Positions 53,101-64,000 of a stretch of DNA of 64,000 nucleotides are shown piece after piece (the stretch's first letter is position 1; every line of letters starts with the position of its first letter). The position numbers and the translations under genes are program-made. This DNA is from Panicum virgatum. Taxonomy: Eukaryota > Streptophyta > Magnoliopsida > Poales > Poaceae. The notes under the pieces were generated by a model, which was given only the letters and a program-made list of their open reading frames with translations, searched no databases and had not been told where the DNA came from. The stretch covers positions 13,137,433 through 13,201,432 of the forward strand of contig NC_053148.1 of NCBI RefSeq assembly GCF_016808335.1. The letters run 5' to 3'.

Positions 53101-53722
53101 GAGGAACCAGGAAGGCTTGGCGGCGTTCCAGTGGCGGCACGAAGTCGAACCACGGCAAGGGAACCGACGGCGACGCAAAACCACGGTGGCGGCGGCGGTA
53201 CTCTGTTTTCCAGCAGAGAAGGGGAAGAAGAAGACTAGCAAGGGTGGTTTTGTAATTCCAAAAAGTTGAGGGGGCTAACTGTAAACTAAAATTTCCCGTT
53301 GATCTAGAACTCAAATGAAAAAGTGCCCAACATGAAAGTTGTTCAATTTTTCAAGATCTACAACTTTCATATTATGCAAATTTTCACTAGATCAAAGGAT
53401 TTGAAAATACTTTTATAATTTCAAAAGAACACTAATCCATTAAGGAAAAATATTTTTAATTGCAAAATTACTATATTTTTGGGCTAAAATGCAACAATGC
53501 TACTAAAGTAATTATTCTTAGCATATTTGCAATAAGGCCCATAACAAAGTTTAAATTACTCCCTGAGTCAAAACTTTTGCACAAAGGGACTTATAATTTT
53601 TTTATATAATTACCAAAATATCCCTACTTTTGCACAAAATATTTTTAACTATCAAACATTAATAAACACAAAATCCACACATTAAACTCTAATTTAGTAG
53701 CTAGACACCCGAGGTATCACAC
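50198..53722 (-). mobile_element. Probable solo LTR of a Tekay/Del-type gypsy element
   Basis: About 3.5 kb inserted in gag. On the minus strand it begins TGTGATACCTCGGGTGTC at 53722. A TATA box (CTATAAAAGG) lies near 52,750-52,760, followed by a very GC-rich transcribed start (52343-52740) and an AT-rich tail ending near 50198 (...ATTATACCA). No gag-pol or second LTR is present. The TGTGA(T/C)ACC start, multi-kilobase size and one promoter fit LTRs of the Tekay/Del chromovirus group. Only a 4-bp match (ATCG) is seen at the borders. GC-rich frames inside (52343-52633, 52800-53255) look non-coding. Confidence 0.55.
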
Positions 53723-54234
53723 GATCGACCCCTGAGAGTATATCACCCGACCGTTCCTTTGGGTTCAACGCTTCTAGGTTCTGTCGTGATGCAGATGAGC
53801 CAAGGGTGGATTCTGGAAGTTTGATACAGCCCTCAATTGATCGCGAAACTCGATTTACTCCATCGAGTAGTTCTGAGTTGTTGATCCTTGAGCATTTGAT
53901 TGACTTGAGACAAGTCAAGTATTTTCCGAGGGTTTCGGAAAAGTGAGACTTTTCGGGATCAGAGTTTGTATCGAACTCGGCTAACTCGAGAACTCGAGTT
54001 GGAGTCGACACGTTTTCTGCGTTATCCGAACCGAGTTCGAGTAGAGCTCTTTTCTCGTCGAGATCTGAATTTTCGCAGATGTCGGCGGGTTGAGGAGTGG
54101 TTTTCAGTTTAGGTGAGTTGGGCGTGACAAGGTGGCTGGAGAAGCCGCCCGATCCGTCAGCCGTGCATGCCCAAGAACCGAAAAACAAGGGTTGTGCCTT
54201 CAGGCACGTTGTTGGCGTCGTTTGATCCGGCCAT
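53694..54234 (-). pseudogene. Gag leader and N-terminal part of Tat-like element 2
   Basis: ATG at 54234 on the minus strand starts a short frame MAGSNDANN... that soon stops (TGA after MHG). An overlapping frame 54188-53694 (DADICENSDLDEKRALLELGS-like, Ser/Glu-rich) continues to the solo LTR insertion. Position between primer-binding site and gag makes it the gag start, frameshifted. Confidence 0.55.
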
Positions 54235-54280
54235 CGAATTCACCGATGAACTCACCGAGCCCCCTACCTGGCGCGCCAGC

Positions 54281-54697
54281 TATCGATATTTACTGCCAAG
54301 CCTGCTCACGGATACCCATAACAGTAAGGTTTGTAGGTAGGGATCGACTGCTCTGGAACTCGATGGTAAAAGGAACACAAAGATTTAGATAGGTTCGGGC
54401 CGCGAGTTGTGTAATACCCTACGTCATGTGTGGTTGTTTGTATTGCCTTAGGTGTTGATGTTGTTTGGAGGGGGTCCCTGCCCGCCCTTATATATCCGGG
54501 GGGACATGGTTACATGGAAAGTCCTAGCCGAGTATAGTTGGAGTCCTACTACAATATAATCGGGTAGTTTTCTTTGTACTGCAGCTAGTTCTACACCTAT
54601 TCGGGTAGTTACAAGAGAGATAAGGTACATCCATGGACTATCCCTTACTCTAGAATATTTTATGCCTATAAACTGTCCCGCTGCCCCGGGTCTTACA
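54281..54697 (-). repeat. 5' LTR of Tat-like element 2
   Basis: 417 bp, matching 41596-42010 with scattered differences. TATA at 54487-54494 (minus). Its inner terminus reads TATCGATA instead of the TGTTTGTG seen in the partner, so the canonical TG is lost on that edge. Confidence 0.85.
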
Positions 54698-55100
54698 AAC
54701 ACTTACCAGTAAACCAAGTCGCTCGAATGTGAAACGTTCTCGATCAGCTTGAAAGAACTCGCAGAAAAGAAAATAGCGAAGCCGCCAACAGAAAAGTAAA
54801 TTGCGAGGAAAAAGTAAAGGTTTGTTTATTGAATGTGTATCAATCTTCTACAATGATCAGATGTACATATTTATACCATACGCTAACCGAGTCCTAGCCG
54901 ATTACGGCAAAACACAATCTTGACAAAAAAACTACCTCTAAATAAAATATTGCCAACCAAACGGAACCCAAAAATCTGGTCAATTTTATCTTTCCACCGG
55001 TCAACAGGATCTCTAATCGACGATGCATCGTCAGCTTGACAAATCCAATGTTCCGTTCCAAACAGCAACTTTTTCTCCATTTCGACACTCAATCCTAACA
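54698..55100 (-). repeat. 5' part of the split solo copia-type LTR
   Basis: See 41009-41595. Minus orientation starts TGTTAGGATTGAGTG at 55100 and includes TATAAATATG near 54,870 followed by CAATAAAC. Confidence 0.55.
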
Positions 55101-56374
55101 CATGTCAAAATCTGATGTCAACATGTGGATATATACAGCCAAGAAATACAAGAGTTCTTAAATTTTAAAACTCAAAGTGTTCAAAATACAACAAAGAAAC
55201 CTCTAAAATAGAAAAATAAAACTAGAAAACTAAACTTTAATCTTCTTTCTTCATTCATGTCTCAACCTCGTAAGGTCTTTGTGCGCAGCACCAATCCCAC
55301 ACATCTCTCATCTATTTAGAAACTTATGTTTTGTCTATTGCTTGCTCAATATTTTCACCAAGAAACCACAAAAATGAACTCCGCGTAGGCAATGAATTGC
55401 CGGTATAGAAAACCTCCAGGACGACGACTCCAAGGAGAACATGGCGTTGATGATGTCGTCGCCATCGCCACCCATCCGAGAAGCGGAATTAGGTTTCCAC
55501 TCCCGCTACTTCCTAGTCGTCGAGGCTAGATTAATTCCATTTGGTAGGCCATCTAATGATGGGCCGGGTTAAGATTTAAGAACAAAGGCTACCTCAGTCA
55601 GTGGAAAAGTCTCTCTCTCTCTCTCTGACTGTGTGTATGACTTGGTCGCTTCTTACTCGACACAATCACACGTGTTCAAATGCAATATATAATCTTCTCA
55701 TAATTGGTGAGAAGTTGAGCACCAGTATGTATGCTGGAATTCCCACAGGAGTTAAATGGTTTTCTAATACTGCTTTCATCATAAAAGCGCAAGGTTCTAG
55801 AGAAACATGGAAAGGGTTTAGCAAGTGTTAAGATGTCACCATCACATTTGTGAAAAGCATAACAAAAAAGCCAGATAAATATATACACGATGACCAAGCA
55901 TCTATCACCATTCACCAACCACCCCCCACTACTCGCGCAGTACAGGACATACAATGAATCCAAGAAACAAATAACCTCAAGTCCTCGTTCACCAGGCCAC
56001 CCATCACGCCGTCCTATTTCAACGTCACCAGTCACCAGTCACCAGTCACCAGTCACCACCACGCACTTCGTCGCCACGTTCAGTTTAATTAACAACAGTT
56101 AAGAAAACAACACCCGTCAAAACAAAAAAGTCAAAACACTAGCTTGCCGCCTGTCGTTAGCGGAAACCATTAAACTACTAGGCCAGTTTTGTTAGTGCGT
56201 GCAAAAAGAAAAACTATGAAAAAGATGCCGCCGGCCGGCAGCACAGGGTTTGCCATTGGCACCATTCGGGAAACCCAAAGAAAGACGAGTCAACTTCACT
56301 TGTGTTTTCTTTTTTGCGGGAAAAAAAGTCACTTCTTGCCACGAGCGTCGCTATAGCTGCTATAGGCGTATTGT
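55101..56374. other. Intergenic with short tandem repeats
   Basis: A (CT)n run at about 55611-55627 and five copies of a 7-base unit TCACCAG at about 56027-56057 are present. No gene recognised. Confidence 0.5.
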
Positions 56375-56698
56375 GGCCTCGTTTGGTTCACGCTACGTTA
56401 TTCCATTTTACGAAAGAATCTTCTATGCATGAAGTAGTAAATAAAATTAATTTGTAAAATTTTTTCAGGAATAGGTGTAATTTTTCGCGACGAATGTAAT
56501 GACGGTAATTAATTGATGATTTGCTACAGTGATGTTACAGTAACCATCCTCTAATCACGCGGTCAAAGATCTCATTAGATTCCTCAGGGTCACTAGCGCG
56601 GGAGTTCAGAAGTTGGTTTTGTAAACTGGCTTTGTTTGACACCGTAATTAGTGGACAAAATATCACTATTCACTAGCACAGTACAAACCAAATGGGGT
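56375..56698. mobile_element. MITE (GCCTCGTTTGGTT family)
   Basis: Starts GGCCTCGTTTGGTTC and ends AAACCAAATGGGGT with a 3-bp direct repeat TGT at the borders. Same family as 37577-37891, opposite orientation. Confidence 0.7.
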
Positions 56699-57049
56699 TG
56701 TATGTAGTAGGCTTCTAGCCTTCTAGGGTAGCATCTCATGTGGTAGTGACTAGTGACCCCAGTTGCGAACAAAGAGAGAGACGGTTGGTAGGCTCAGCTC
56801 TAGACCGTTACTAGTAGGCTTCTAGACCGTTGCTCGAGCTCTTGCTCTTCCTTCACAGTTGGATTTGATGGCACGACGGCGACACAAAATCACAGCAAAC
56901 AGTGGCGGCCGGGCCACACACACACCCCCAACCCAAGCGTTCCCGCCCAGCAGCAGCCCTGCGTTCATGGCGTCCCGAGCCCAGATCAGGCAGGGGAGGC
57001 TGGGGGGCATTTGGCAGATTCGCCCGGCCCAAACGCACGGTACCACCGA

Positions 57050-57317
57050 GGTTGTGTTTAGATCCGCGAAAAACGGGTGAATAGGGACACATCGGATACT
57101 GTAGTATAATATAACACTTATTGTTTGTTTGTGGTAAATATTGTTCTACCATAAATTAACTAGGCTCAAAAGATTCGTCTCGCAACGTACATCAAAACTA
57201 TGCAATTAGTTTTTTATTTACCTACATTTAGTACTCCATGTATGGGTCATTTGCTATATTTAATATTTCGATGTGATTTCGATGTGATGAAAAATTTGAA
57301 GGGAAGTGAACACAGCC
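57050..57317. mobile_element. Diverged MITE (GGCCTTGTTTAG family)
   Basis: Shares TTAACTAGGCTCAAAAGATTCG and neighbouring sequence with the element at 4677-4919. Ends GGTTGTGTTTAG and GAACACAGCC are degraded inverted repeats. Confidence 0.65.
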
Positions 57318-58139
57318 AAGACGAACTCAACTCGCATCCCATCACGGCCCGGATCGTCGCCGTCGGAGAGACAAGTGACCCAACGCCTCGCCTCGCTCTG
57401 CCGTCTTGTGTCTTCTCCATTTCTTTCCCCGGGGACCCGATGGAGGTGACCCGTCCGTCGCTCACCGGCAGCACGCTCACGCCCCACATCTCGGCCGCCG
57501 TCGATGCCACAGTGCAGCAGCAGCAGGAGTTCTTGGCTGGTGAAATGGGGCACGAGCTGCAGGACTGTGGCCTCTGGGGTCCGGGCCTCGTCGGCCGACC
57601 GGTCCCATCTCCCGTCCGTGTGACGTCTCCCAGTCGAGTGCCCAACAGTGAGCAGGCCGGCACGAGGCTGCGAGCAAGTTACAGACAGGTTCGTCAAGGC
57701 CATCTGTCCTCACAGCCGTTTGGCTTTGCTTCCCGCTAAATCTATAGGGGAAAAAGCTGCAAATAAGCTATGCCATTGCCAGATTCTTTCACAAAAAAAA
57801 AGCTATGCCGGACGGGCTGTTTGAAAACAGCAAAAACTCGGTGCGCACAGACATTACCAGCATATAAGTGCACATTCCCATTAGCAGCATTGAAGTAAAG
57901 ACTAAAGACGAAATTCTGAGGATCATCCTGATATCAATATCAACAGTGCTTGCTATATAGACTTGCCCCTCGGGGAGGCCATCTCTTACATCATGTACCT
58001 CATTTCAAATTTCCCAGCATACCGAATGAGCCTGATGCTTATTCAACGCCTGCGGCAGAAAAATAGGTTCTACAACATACAGTCATCATATATAACCTGA
58101 AGCCACATGCAATACACTACAAACAACAGCTTCCGGTGC
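57318..58139. other. Cyclin T 3' flank
   Basis: Includes the presumed 3' untranslated region of cyclin T (about 57950-58139). The 179-codon plus-strand frame at 57200-57739 overlaps the MITE and shows no domain. Confidence 0.45.
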
Positions 58140-61100
58140 TCATGGCCTAAGCCTTTTAATGTCCCTTTCACCGCGGTCATAGTTCCGGTGCTCATGGACG
58201 TCGTTCCTCCTCCGACTGTCAAGGGTTGGGGAATGGTGTTCTTGGCTATCAGTGGACAGCTCGCCCTCCTCAGTAGTTCCCGTCACGCGAGCGGCCTTCT
58301 GCTGGTCCTCCCGGTGAGCAGAAGGATGGGACCAACTCTGCTTTCTCTCCTGCTTGACCTTCTCACCCTCAGCAGCCAACTCCACACCATGCTCCAGCTC
58401 CCTCTCAATAAGGTCATCATCATCCATCATGTCAACCTTTCTAGAAACGTCACCTTTAGATTTCCTCCGCTTCTCCAGGGCTGCTTTCACCTTATCCTTG
58501 TCTATCTTCTTCATCGCATCCATCATCGAGGATGACATTTTGGGAGCCTCACCATCCTTTGCGTCATTCTGTGGCGTCCTCTGGTTTGAGTTTTGCTTCT
58601 CTGGATCAGGGTGGTCATAGCCACGGCGGCCTGGCATGTTTTGCTGGCTCGACTGTCTGGATGCTTGATGGTGTTCATGGGCAGTAGGTGCACCAACAGT
58701 TCCTGGAGCTTTCCCGGACACACGATGATTAGCAACACTAGCGGGGCTCCTATCCGTATCATTTCCTTGTGATGGTGGTGGCGCAACATTACTTTGCTCG
58801 TAGAGCTCCAAAATTTGGTTGCTAATCTCTGAAAAAAAAGAAATATCATAAATAAATAGTGTCAGCACTCGACATCATGAGCATCAAAAGTAACATTTGA
58901 AGAAAGAGTCTGGAAGAGGCATCGACGGTAGCAAACAGCCATAACAGTTCAAACAAGCGACAAGGTCTAACAAGACAGTTCTACTCAAAAGATATCACTA
59001 GCAAAAATATATCCAGTTTGATACTAGTAGTGGCCATCCAAATCCAGGTGCATTCCGCTACATGTCATACCCTTGTCTATTCCAGAACGCAATATGCTCA
59101 ACAAGCCAGGAGACTCCCTTGCGGTGGGCATAGTACGCAAAATTGTGTCTTTACCTAACCTAGCTCCACAATCATTTTGAACACCAGATTCCGGTGCTAA
59201 TCTATGAGATCCCAAGATAGCTAGCCAGCAGCAACAAAAGCTGCAACTTTCGATGTTACAAAATACGAGCCCTTACCAAAAACGAATACCCTATTAGTGC
59301 AGTGCAGGTATTCCCTACACACTTTGCATCCAGAGACAAACCTTCCAAATGCCGTGGGGTAACATCAAACTCTTGCCACCAGACTTTCTCGCCATCTGAT
59401 GGAAGCTTGACTTTGAGAAATTTCGCAGCCAGGAAGATTGCACCGGCCGCAATATGGTGGGGCTTAAATTGCAGGCAAAGTGAAGTGCGGAGCCTGTACA
59501 CCACTTTTAAGGCGTAGTGAATAGGCATATTTGAGGATTACTCTTTGTAACAAGAAGAGTAATTTTAGCATACCCATCATTGACAAAGTTCCAGGCAACT
59601 TGAGCAAGTGCATTTTGAGCAATCTTGAATTTCTTTATTGCTTCAACCAAGGGCTTATACGGATGGTGGATATTCAAGTCAAAACCAAGTGTTACGAGAA
59701 CAACACGCTCCCCAAGTAAAATAAGTTCCTTCTGTTGTTCATATACTTCCTGAACAAAACAAAGCATAGGCAACCTCAATTTGGTTATGCAAGAGTAATT
59801 AGCAAAATTGAATCAAGCAGATCAGTCCATCTTATAAAAAGAATGATCATGATTAACAAGAAGTGGCTTCTGGGGAAGTGTTCGCGGATAAAATTAAATA
59901 TATCACTGCCAGGTGCAAAAAATGAGATTACTAATTACCTAAAAAAGGCATACCCAGTGCAAAAAGATTACTAATTGCCTAAAAACAAAAATTTCAAGTT
60001 GAATGATATCAATCAATTCAACTATCTCACCTTCTGCTTGATTCGCTGAACCGCAGCAGGATCTTTTTTGTGAATGATCTCATAGGAAAGGAGTATGACA
60101 TCCCTAAGAGGTCTGGGGGTTTCTTCAACTTTTCCCGCCAAGAACATACAAACTGTTGCAATTGTCTGCATGATATAATGAACATACATATTGTAAGTTC
60201 TTTAAATGAACTGTTGACGGGAAAACATTAGCCCTAGCAAGTAAGAAAAAGTAAGCAATGTGGTACTATAAATAGAAAGGATGTATTGCTAACCAACTTA
60301 ATTTTGATATGCATATCAGGAAACGATTTTGGTCACATAATAAAACAGATGTCAAATAGGTGAATATCTTGAACACTACGCATTAACCTATACATTAAAG
60401 ACATGCATTTATATTAAAACCCATAAATTCATATCATAAACCAGAGATTCGTATTACAAGCCACAGGATACGACTGTGCCAGTTACCCTATACTCCACAG
60501 GGCATCCTCATACTACATGCATATGCACACAAAGATCAGTCCATGGAATATCTGCAAAGGTGAAGGTGCTGTAACCTACCACCAACTATAGCAAGTAAAT
60601 ACAAAAAAAACTCGGCCGGGTGGGGAAAGACCGCCCCACCGGTATTAAGCTAAGAAGAAGCCTCGGCTTCCCCGACCGAGAAAATCCCCGAACCCCAGCC
60701 CCGCCCTGACACTGGGAACCGTAACCCCTGGGAATTGCCTGGGCCATACACGGTCTTCAAGTCGACCTGGGCCGGCTCTTAACCAGTGCTTTGGCACACG
60801 GGACCGGCAAGAGGATTTTTTTAACCACGGCCTGAAATTCGCTCCCACAGGGATTCGAACTCAGGACCTGTGGAGTGCCGCTCGAGTGTTTTAACCGCTA
60901 GGCTAAGCACCTTTTTTTTTTACGTGATCTACAACAAAAAAAAATATTTTTGTCTTCAACAAATGGGTGGTAACAAAACAGAACACACAGACAAGTTACC
61001 ACATGCTATGATAGCCCAGGCTACATTTAGGCAAAGTGATTGACAGGTAAAATGAAAATAATTTGCTGACTGCTGGGTATCACTATACTCCCTCTATTTT

Positions 61101-63042
61101 TGTTTACATGTCGTATTAGGTTTGTCCTAAGTCGAACTTATTCAACTTTGACCAAATTTATAGAAAAAATAATAATAATAACATTTATGATACCAAATTT
61201 GCTTCATTGAATTCACCATGAAATATACGTTGATAGTGCATAGGTTGGTTAGTATTGTTGTTGCTCTATTTTTCTATAGATTTGGTCAAAGTTAGCCACG
61301 TTTGACTTAGGATAAACCTAATACAACATGTAAATAAAAACGGAGGGAATGCAATCGTGCAAAAAACACAATGGAATAAAATGTTCCACAAACAGTACAA
61401 GCCCATGTATATTTTCAATAAGACTTACCCGCCTATCATTTTTTGCATGAGATTGACGAAGGAAAAAACGATGACAGAATACTATAGCTGTAGCAATCGT
61501 AACTTGAGGCCTACATTAAAAAGAATTTTGCTGTCAGAAGGGAATAGTGTATAAACTATATAATTCATAAACTACAGCAAATAGAACAGATAGTACTCCC
61601 TCAGGTCCAAAACATAGGTCGTTTTAGATTTGTGCCAAGTCAAACTTTTCTAACTTTGACCATATTTATAGAAAATTATATTAATATCTACAACACCAAA
61701 TAAATGCAGTACAGCAGTAACAAGACATTTCATGGTGGATGTTGTAGACGTTGATGCATTTTTCTATAAACTTGATCAAAGTTAGAGAAGTTTGACTTGG
61801 GACAGAACTAAAAAGACTTACATTTTGAAATGGAGGGAGTACATGATTAAATAAGAGAACTAGTACTCATTACGTTTTGCTGAAAGTACTAGCGGAAACC
61901 AGACAAGCCCACTCAATACAATGGGAGAACAAATGATTAAATTGACTTGAACAACCGACGTCACAAAATGTATGGTTGCCTGCCTCTAGAAAGCTATTTT
62001 ACGTAACATTAAAATCTTTGCCTTCTGTGCCATCTAAAAAAACTCAACCTGCTGGGGGTAAGACAGCCCCCCAGGTATTTGCTAAGAGAAGACTTTCTCA
62101 CGTAGGTAGAGAAAACCCCCGAACCCCTGCCCCACCCTTACACAGTGGCACCGTAGCATGTAGATCAAATATTTAACAACACTAGGTAGATCTTGTATAT
62201 TCAGAAAAAAACATTTTCCATCCTAATGTTCTAACCAAAGTTTACAACAACATTAAATCTTGAATCTTCGCAACAAATGCCGTATCTATACAGAAAGGTA
62301 CACCTAGGTGACATAATGTATCTTTTATGGCTGTGGGCCATGCTCAGTACGCAGGTAGGTCACAATTCAAGCAGCATTTTAAGCCGCTTAAGGATCAGAT
62401 GATATTTTTTGTTGGGATTCTATCTTATCTATTTGGATATCATGATGCTAGGAGCCAATAAAATAAGGGCCCCATTATTGCTAAAGGAAAGCAAGTATTC
62501 CCTCTCACTCCATATTTTCTACCTGCAACGAACCAGTCTAACCTACCAATCCAACCCACACCTCTAGACATTTTTCTCAAAATGTCAGTCCAATCCAGAG
62601 GGTTTTTTTTTGTGTATGGCACTGACGTGTAATTATCATTCATACTGCAGATGAGAAGCACTAGGAGTTCTTCAGACAGAAGCAAATGCTTAATAGGAAA
62701 AAGAAAAGGCTGCACTGAAATAACAGGCCAAACAAACATGAAAAGAGTAATTTAAATATTACAGATAGAAATGGTAACTTTTTGCGGTAGAGTGCAAACT
62801 TACACTTGAAGCCTCATTCCCAAATCCTGCAGAAAAACGCAGTACGTCTTGCGAAGATGAGACTCCTTCTTCAGATCAATGCCATCTTTCCTCGAAAGGG
62901 AGTTTTCTTCTATTTCTTTTCTACTAAAATACCACGAATTACCAAGTTTGCCGCCTTCTGCATTTCTGCTATATGGGATTCTATATGGGCTATTCTCTAC
63001 AATTCCATGATGTGAAGAGTCACTTGTCTGCATGACATCCAT
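58140..63042 (-). CDS. CYCT1: Cyclin T (P-TEFb regulatory subunit)
   Basis: Six coding exons: 63042-62804, 61510-61429, 60165-60031, 59749-59574, 59493-59342 and 58828-58140, in compatible phases, giving 490 aa. Start [13 protein letters not shown] is chosen by similarity to grass cyclin T proteins; a splice acceptor at 63073-63075 implies a non-coding first exon upstream. The first cyclin box has [31 protein letters not shown] and [18 protein letters not shown]; the second has [18 protein letters not shown] and [17 protein letters not shown]. The last ~230 aa are charged and low complexity ([25 protein letters not shown]). Cyclin T pairs with CDK9/CDKC and phosphorylates the Pol II C-terminal domain to release elongation. 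All boxes look intact. Introns contain SINEs and Stowaway elements. Confidence 0.93.
60603..60911 (-). mobile_element. tRNA-derived SINE in cyclin T intron 2
   Basis: On the minus strand the 5' end has a Pol III A box (TAGCCTAGCGG, 60895-60905) and B box (GAGTTCGAATCCC, 60850-60862) separated by 32 nt, as in a tRNA gene. The body continues to a T8 end near 60603. About 309 bp. There is no cloverleaf acceptor stem, so it is a SINE and not a functional tRNA gene. Confidence 0.82.
61088..61348. mobile_element. Stowaway-like MITE
   Basis: Starts CTCCCTCTATTTTTGTTTACATG after TA and ends CATGTAAATAAAAACGGAGGGA. Interior TTTGACCAAATTTATAGAAAA is mirrored in inverse, a strong hairpin. Confidence 0.82.
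61596..61839. mobile_element. Stowaway-like MITE
   Basis: Starts CTCCCTCAGGTCC and ends TGGAGGGAG, with TA at 61594-61595 and 61840-61841. Same family as 61088-61348 (shared CTAACTTTGACCATATTTATAG). Confidence 0.85.
62036..62156 (-). mobile_element. 5'-truncated SINE, same family as 60603-60911
   Basis: Shares the 3' half of the complete copy: the GGGGTAAGACAGCCCCCC-like stem and AAAACCCCCGAACCCCTGCCCCACCC. The Pol III boxes are absent. It lies in cyclin T intron 1. Confidence 0.7.
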
Positions 63043-63142
63043 GTAGGATGTTCCTCTTCTCTGCTCTGCGGTCTGAAGAAGCAAAGAAGGTAGTTACAAT
63101 TTGCAAACTTAACAAGAACTAAGTACAATTGTTAGAACATAA

Positions 63143-63324
63143 CCCTGTTTTAAAAAACGTTTTAAAACTACGTTTAATCTTGATTAAACTCTAAACTTTG
63201 GCCTAGCATTGCGTTTAATCAGTGTCGTTTAATCACAAAAGACGTTTAATCTACGTTTAATCACAAAAAACTCTAAACCATAGGCTAGCGTTCACCTAGC
63301 GTCTAGCGTTTTTTTAAAACCTTG
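63143..63324. mobile_element. hAT-type MITE upstream of cyclin T
   Basis: 182 bp, ends CCCTGTTTTAAAAAACG and CGTTTTTTTAAAACCTTG, flanked by the 8-bp direct repeat GAACATAA (63135-63142, 63325-63332). Interior repeats TACGTTTAATC. It lies in the presumed first (leader) intron of cyclin T. Confidence 0.82.
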
Positions 63325-63332
63325 GAACATAA

Positions 63333-64000
63333 TAAGAAGTGGCAAAGAGCTGAAAAAAAGAAAATCTCACACAGTTTACTATATGTTTTAAATGTCACAT
63401 GACTATGCAATTTATATAAACAACAAAAATATGGCACCAAAAGGATGATTAAAAATTGCTAAAAGCTAAAACAAGTTGAAAGGTCTATCCATGCATGTCC
63501 AATGAATTGCCAGTCATTCACAGAAGTTCAGTGATTCAACAAATTAGCAAATAAAGATGGTAACATCAAAATAACGATCTTTTTATTTGCATCAAATAAT
63601 TCCCATTAATGACATAATTGCATGCAAATAATTTTATAAAACTACACTACAGACCAGCTTATAAGTTGTTATTTGTGACTTATCCAACGTGTTTTTTCTC
63701 ACTGTAAGAACATGTGCAGAGCTGCTCTTCCTACTAGATACTTGCTATCATGTAAGCTTCAAGCTGCATATAAGAAAAATCCATTTCATCATATATCCAT
63801 GAGCAATCCACCAAACTAAATTGCACATTAAGCAGAATCTCTCAAAACTAAGAACCATAAAAGTGCCCATAATTACCTACAGTAAAATTAATTAGGGAGA
63901 TTCAGTTCTTTGAAAAAATACCATTAAAAGATCGCCACTCCGTAAAATACCATAAAAAGTACAAACCGTTTCAGAATCTACCTTTCATGGGGCAGCTACC
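63333..64000. other. Presumed 5' leader intron of cyclin T
   Basis: AT-rich. At the right edge the minus strand reads CATGAAAG|GTAGATT (63975-63990), a plausible donor for a non-coding first exon that would lie at 63982 and beyond the window. Confidence 0.35.

Larger units (their letters stand above)
41596..54697 (-). mobile_element. Tat-like non-autonomous Ty3-gypsy element 2 (no pol)
   Basis: A 13.1-kb insertion with 415- and 417-bp LTRs and a 5-bp duplication AACAC (41591-41595, 54698-54702). On the minus strand: 5' LTR (54281-54697), primer-binding-like CTGGCGCGCCAGGTAGGGG (~54261-54280), gag pieces (54234-53694 and 50111-48610) interrupted by a probable solo LTR (~50200-53722), a 121-bp tandem array (47340-48340), the antisense gene (43708-46625, plus strand), a polypurine tract GCTCGGGGGCT and the 3' LTR (41596-42010). 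The same primer-site and polypurine words as element 1 show kinship. No protease, RT, RNase H or integrase is present. Confidence 0.82.

Noticed and set aside
52343..53255. GC-rich frames that look like small genes
   Set aside because: They follow the TATA box of a large probable LTR; amino-acid content is Arg/Gly-rich and no domain is seen.
57200..57739. 179-codon plus-strand frame
   Set aside because: Overlaps a MITE, has no recognisable domain, and other frames on both strands are just as open in this GC-rich stretch.
60850..60911. tRNA gene
   Set aside because: A and B boxes are present but no acceptor stem or cloverleaf can be drawn and a 250-bp tail follows; it is a SINE.

Overview
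The window is nuclear DNA of a grass (Poaceae), most likely a panicoid such as sorghum, sugarcane or a relative. The evidence is four intron-bearing plant genes separated by many grass-type transposable elements: nested LTR retrotransposons, Stowaway, hAT and Mutator-like elements, L1-type LINE pieces and tRNA-derived SINEs. The species call is an inference from element content, not proven here.

Host genes, left to right: (1) MCM9, a DNA helicase, + strand, 20 coding exons from 2399 to 31668. All splice sites can be placed, but exon 1 carries a one-base frame disruption and intron 8 is 20.1 kb long. (2) A phytocyanin (type I copper protein) on the - strand, 33113-33882. (3) A subgroup Ia bHLH transcription factor on the - strand, 38173-39471, whose upstream region is tandemly duplicated (period 1045 bp). 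(4) Cyclin T on the - strand, 58140-63042. These genes have unrelated jobs (DNA recombination/repair, cell-surface copper protein, transcription factor, Pol II elongation); I see no functional cluster.

Mobile DNA: MCM9 intron 8 holds a decayed Ty1-copia element with very short LTRs (7140-25586, - strand). Its 3' untranslated region was hit by a 12.6-kb Tat/Grande-like Ty3-gypsy element (7387-19971, TSD CTAAT). One LTR of that element was later hit by a 252-bp hAT MITE (8-bp TSD). Between the bHLH and cyclin T genes, a solo copia-type LTR is split by a second Tat-like element (41596-54697, TSD AACAC), whose gag region contains a 3.5-kb probable solo LTR.

The most notable signal is that both Tat-like elements lack reverse transcriptase (the second lacks all of pol), yet each carries on the opposite strand a multi-exon, intron-containing gene. 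In both, the protein has an N-terminal 'putative gypsy type transposon' region, a low-complexity acidic middle and a C-terminal coiled coil. An antisense accessory gene is known from maize Grande elements; its recurrence in two deletion derivatives here is the best candidate for an under-described system.

Other structural points: a Mutator-like element with long inverted repeats and a 9-bp TSD, a 5'-truncated LINE with a 12-bp TSD, two related SINEs in cyclin T introns, an alternating two-type 121-bp tandem array in place of pol, and a GC-AG intron in MCM9.
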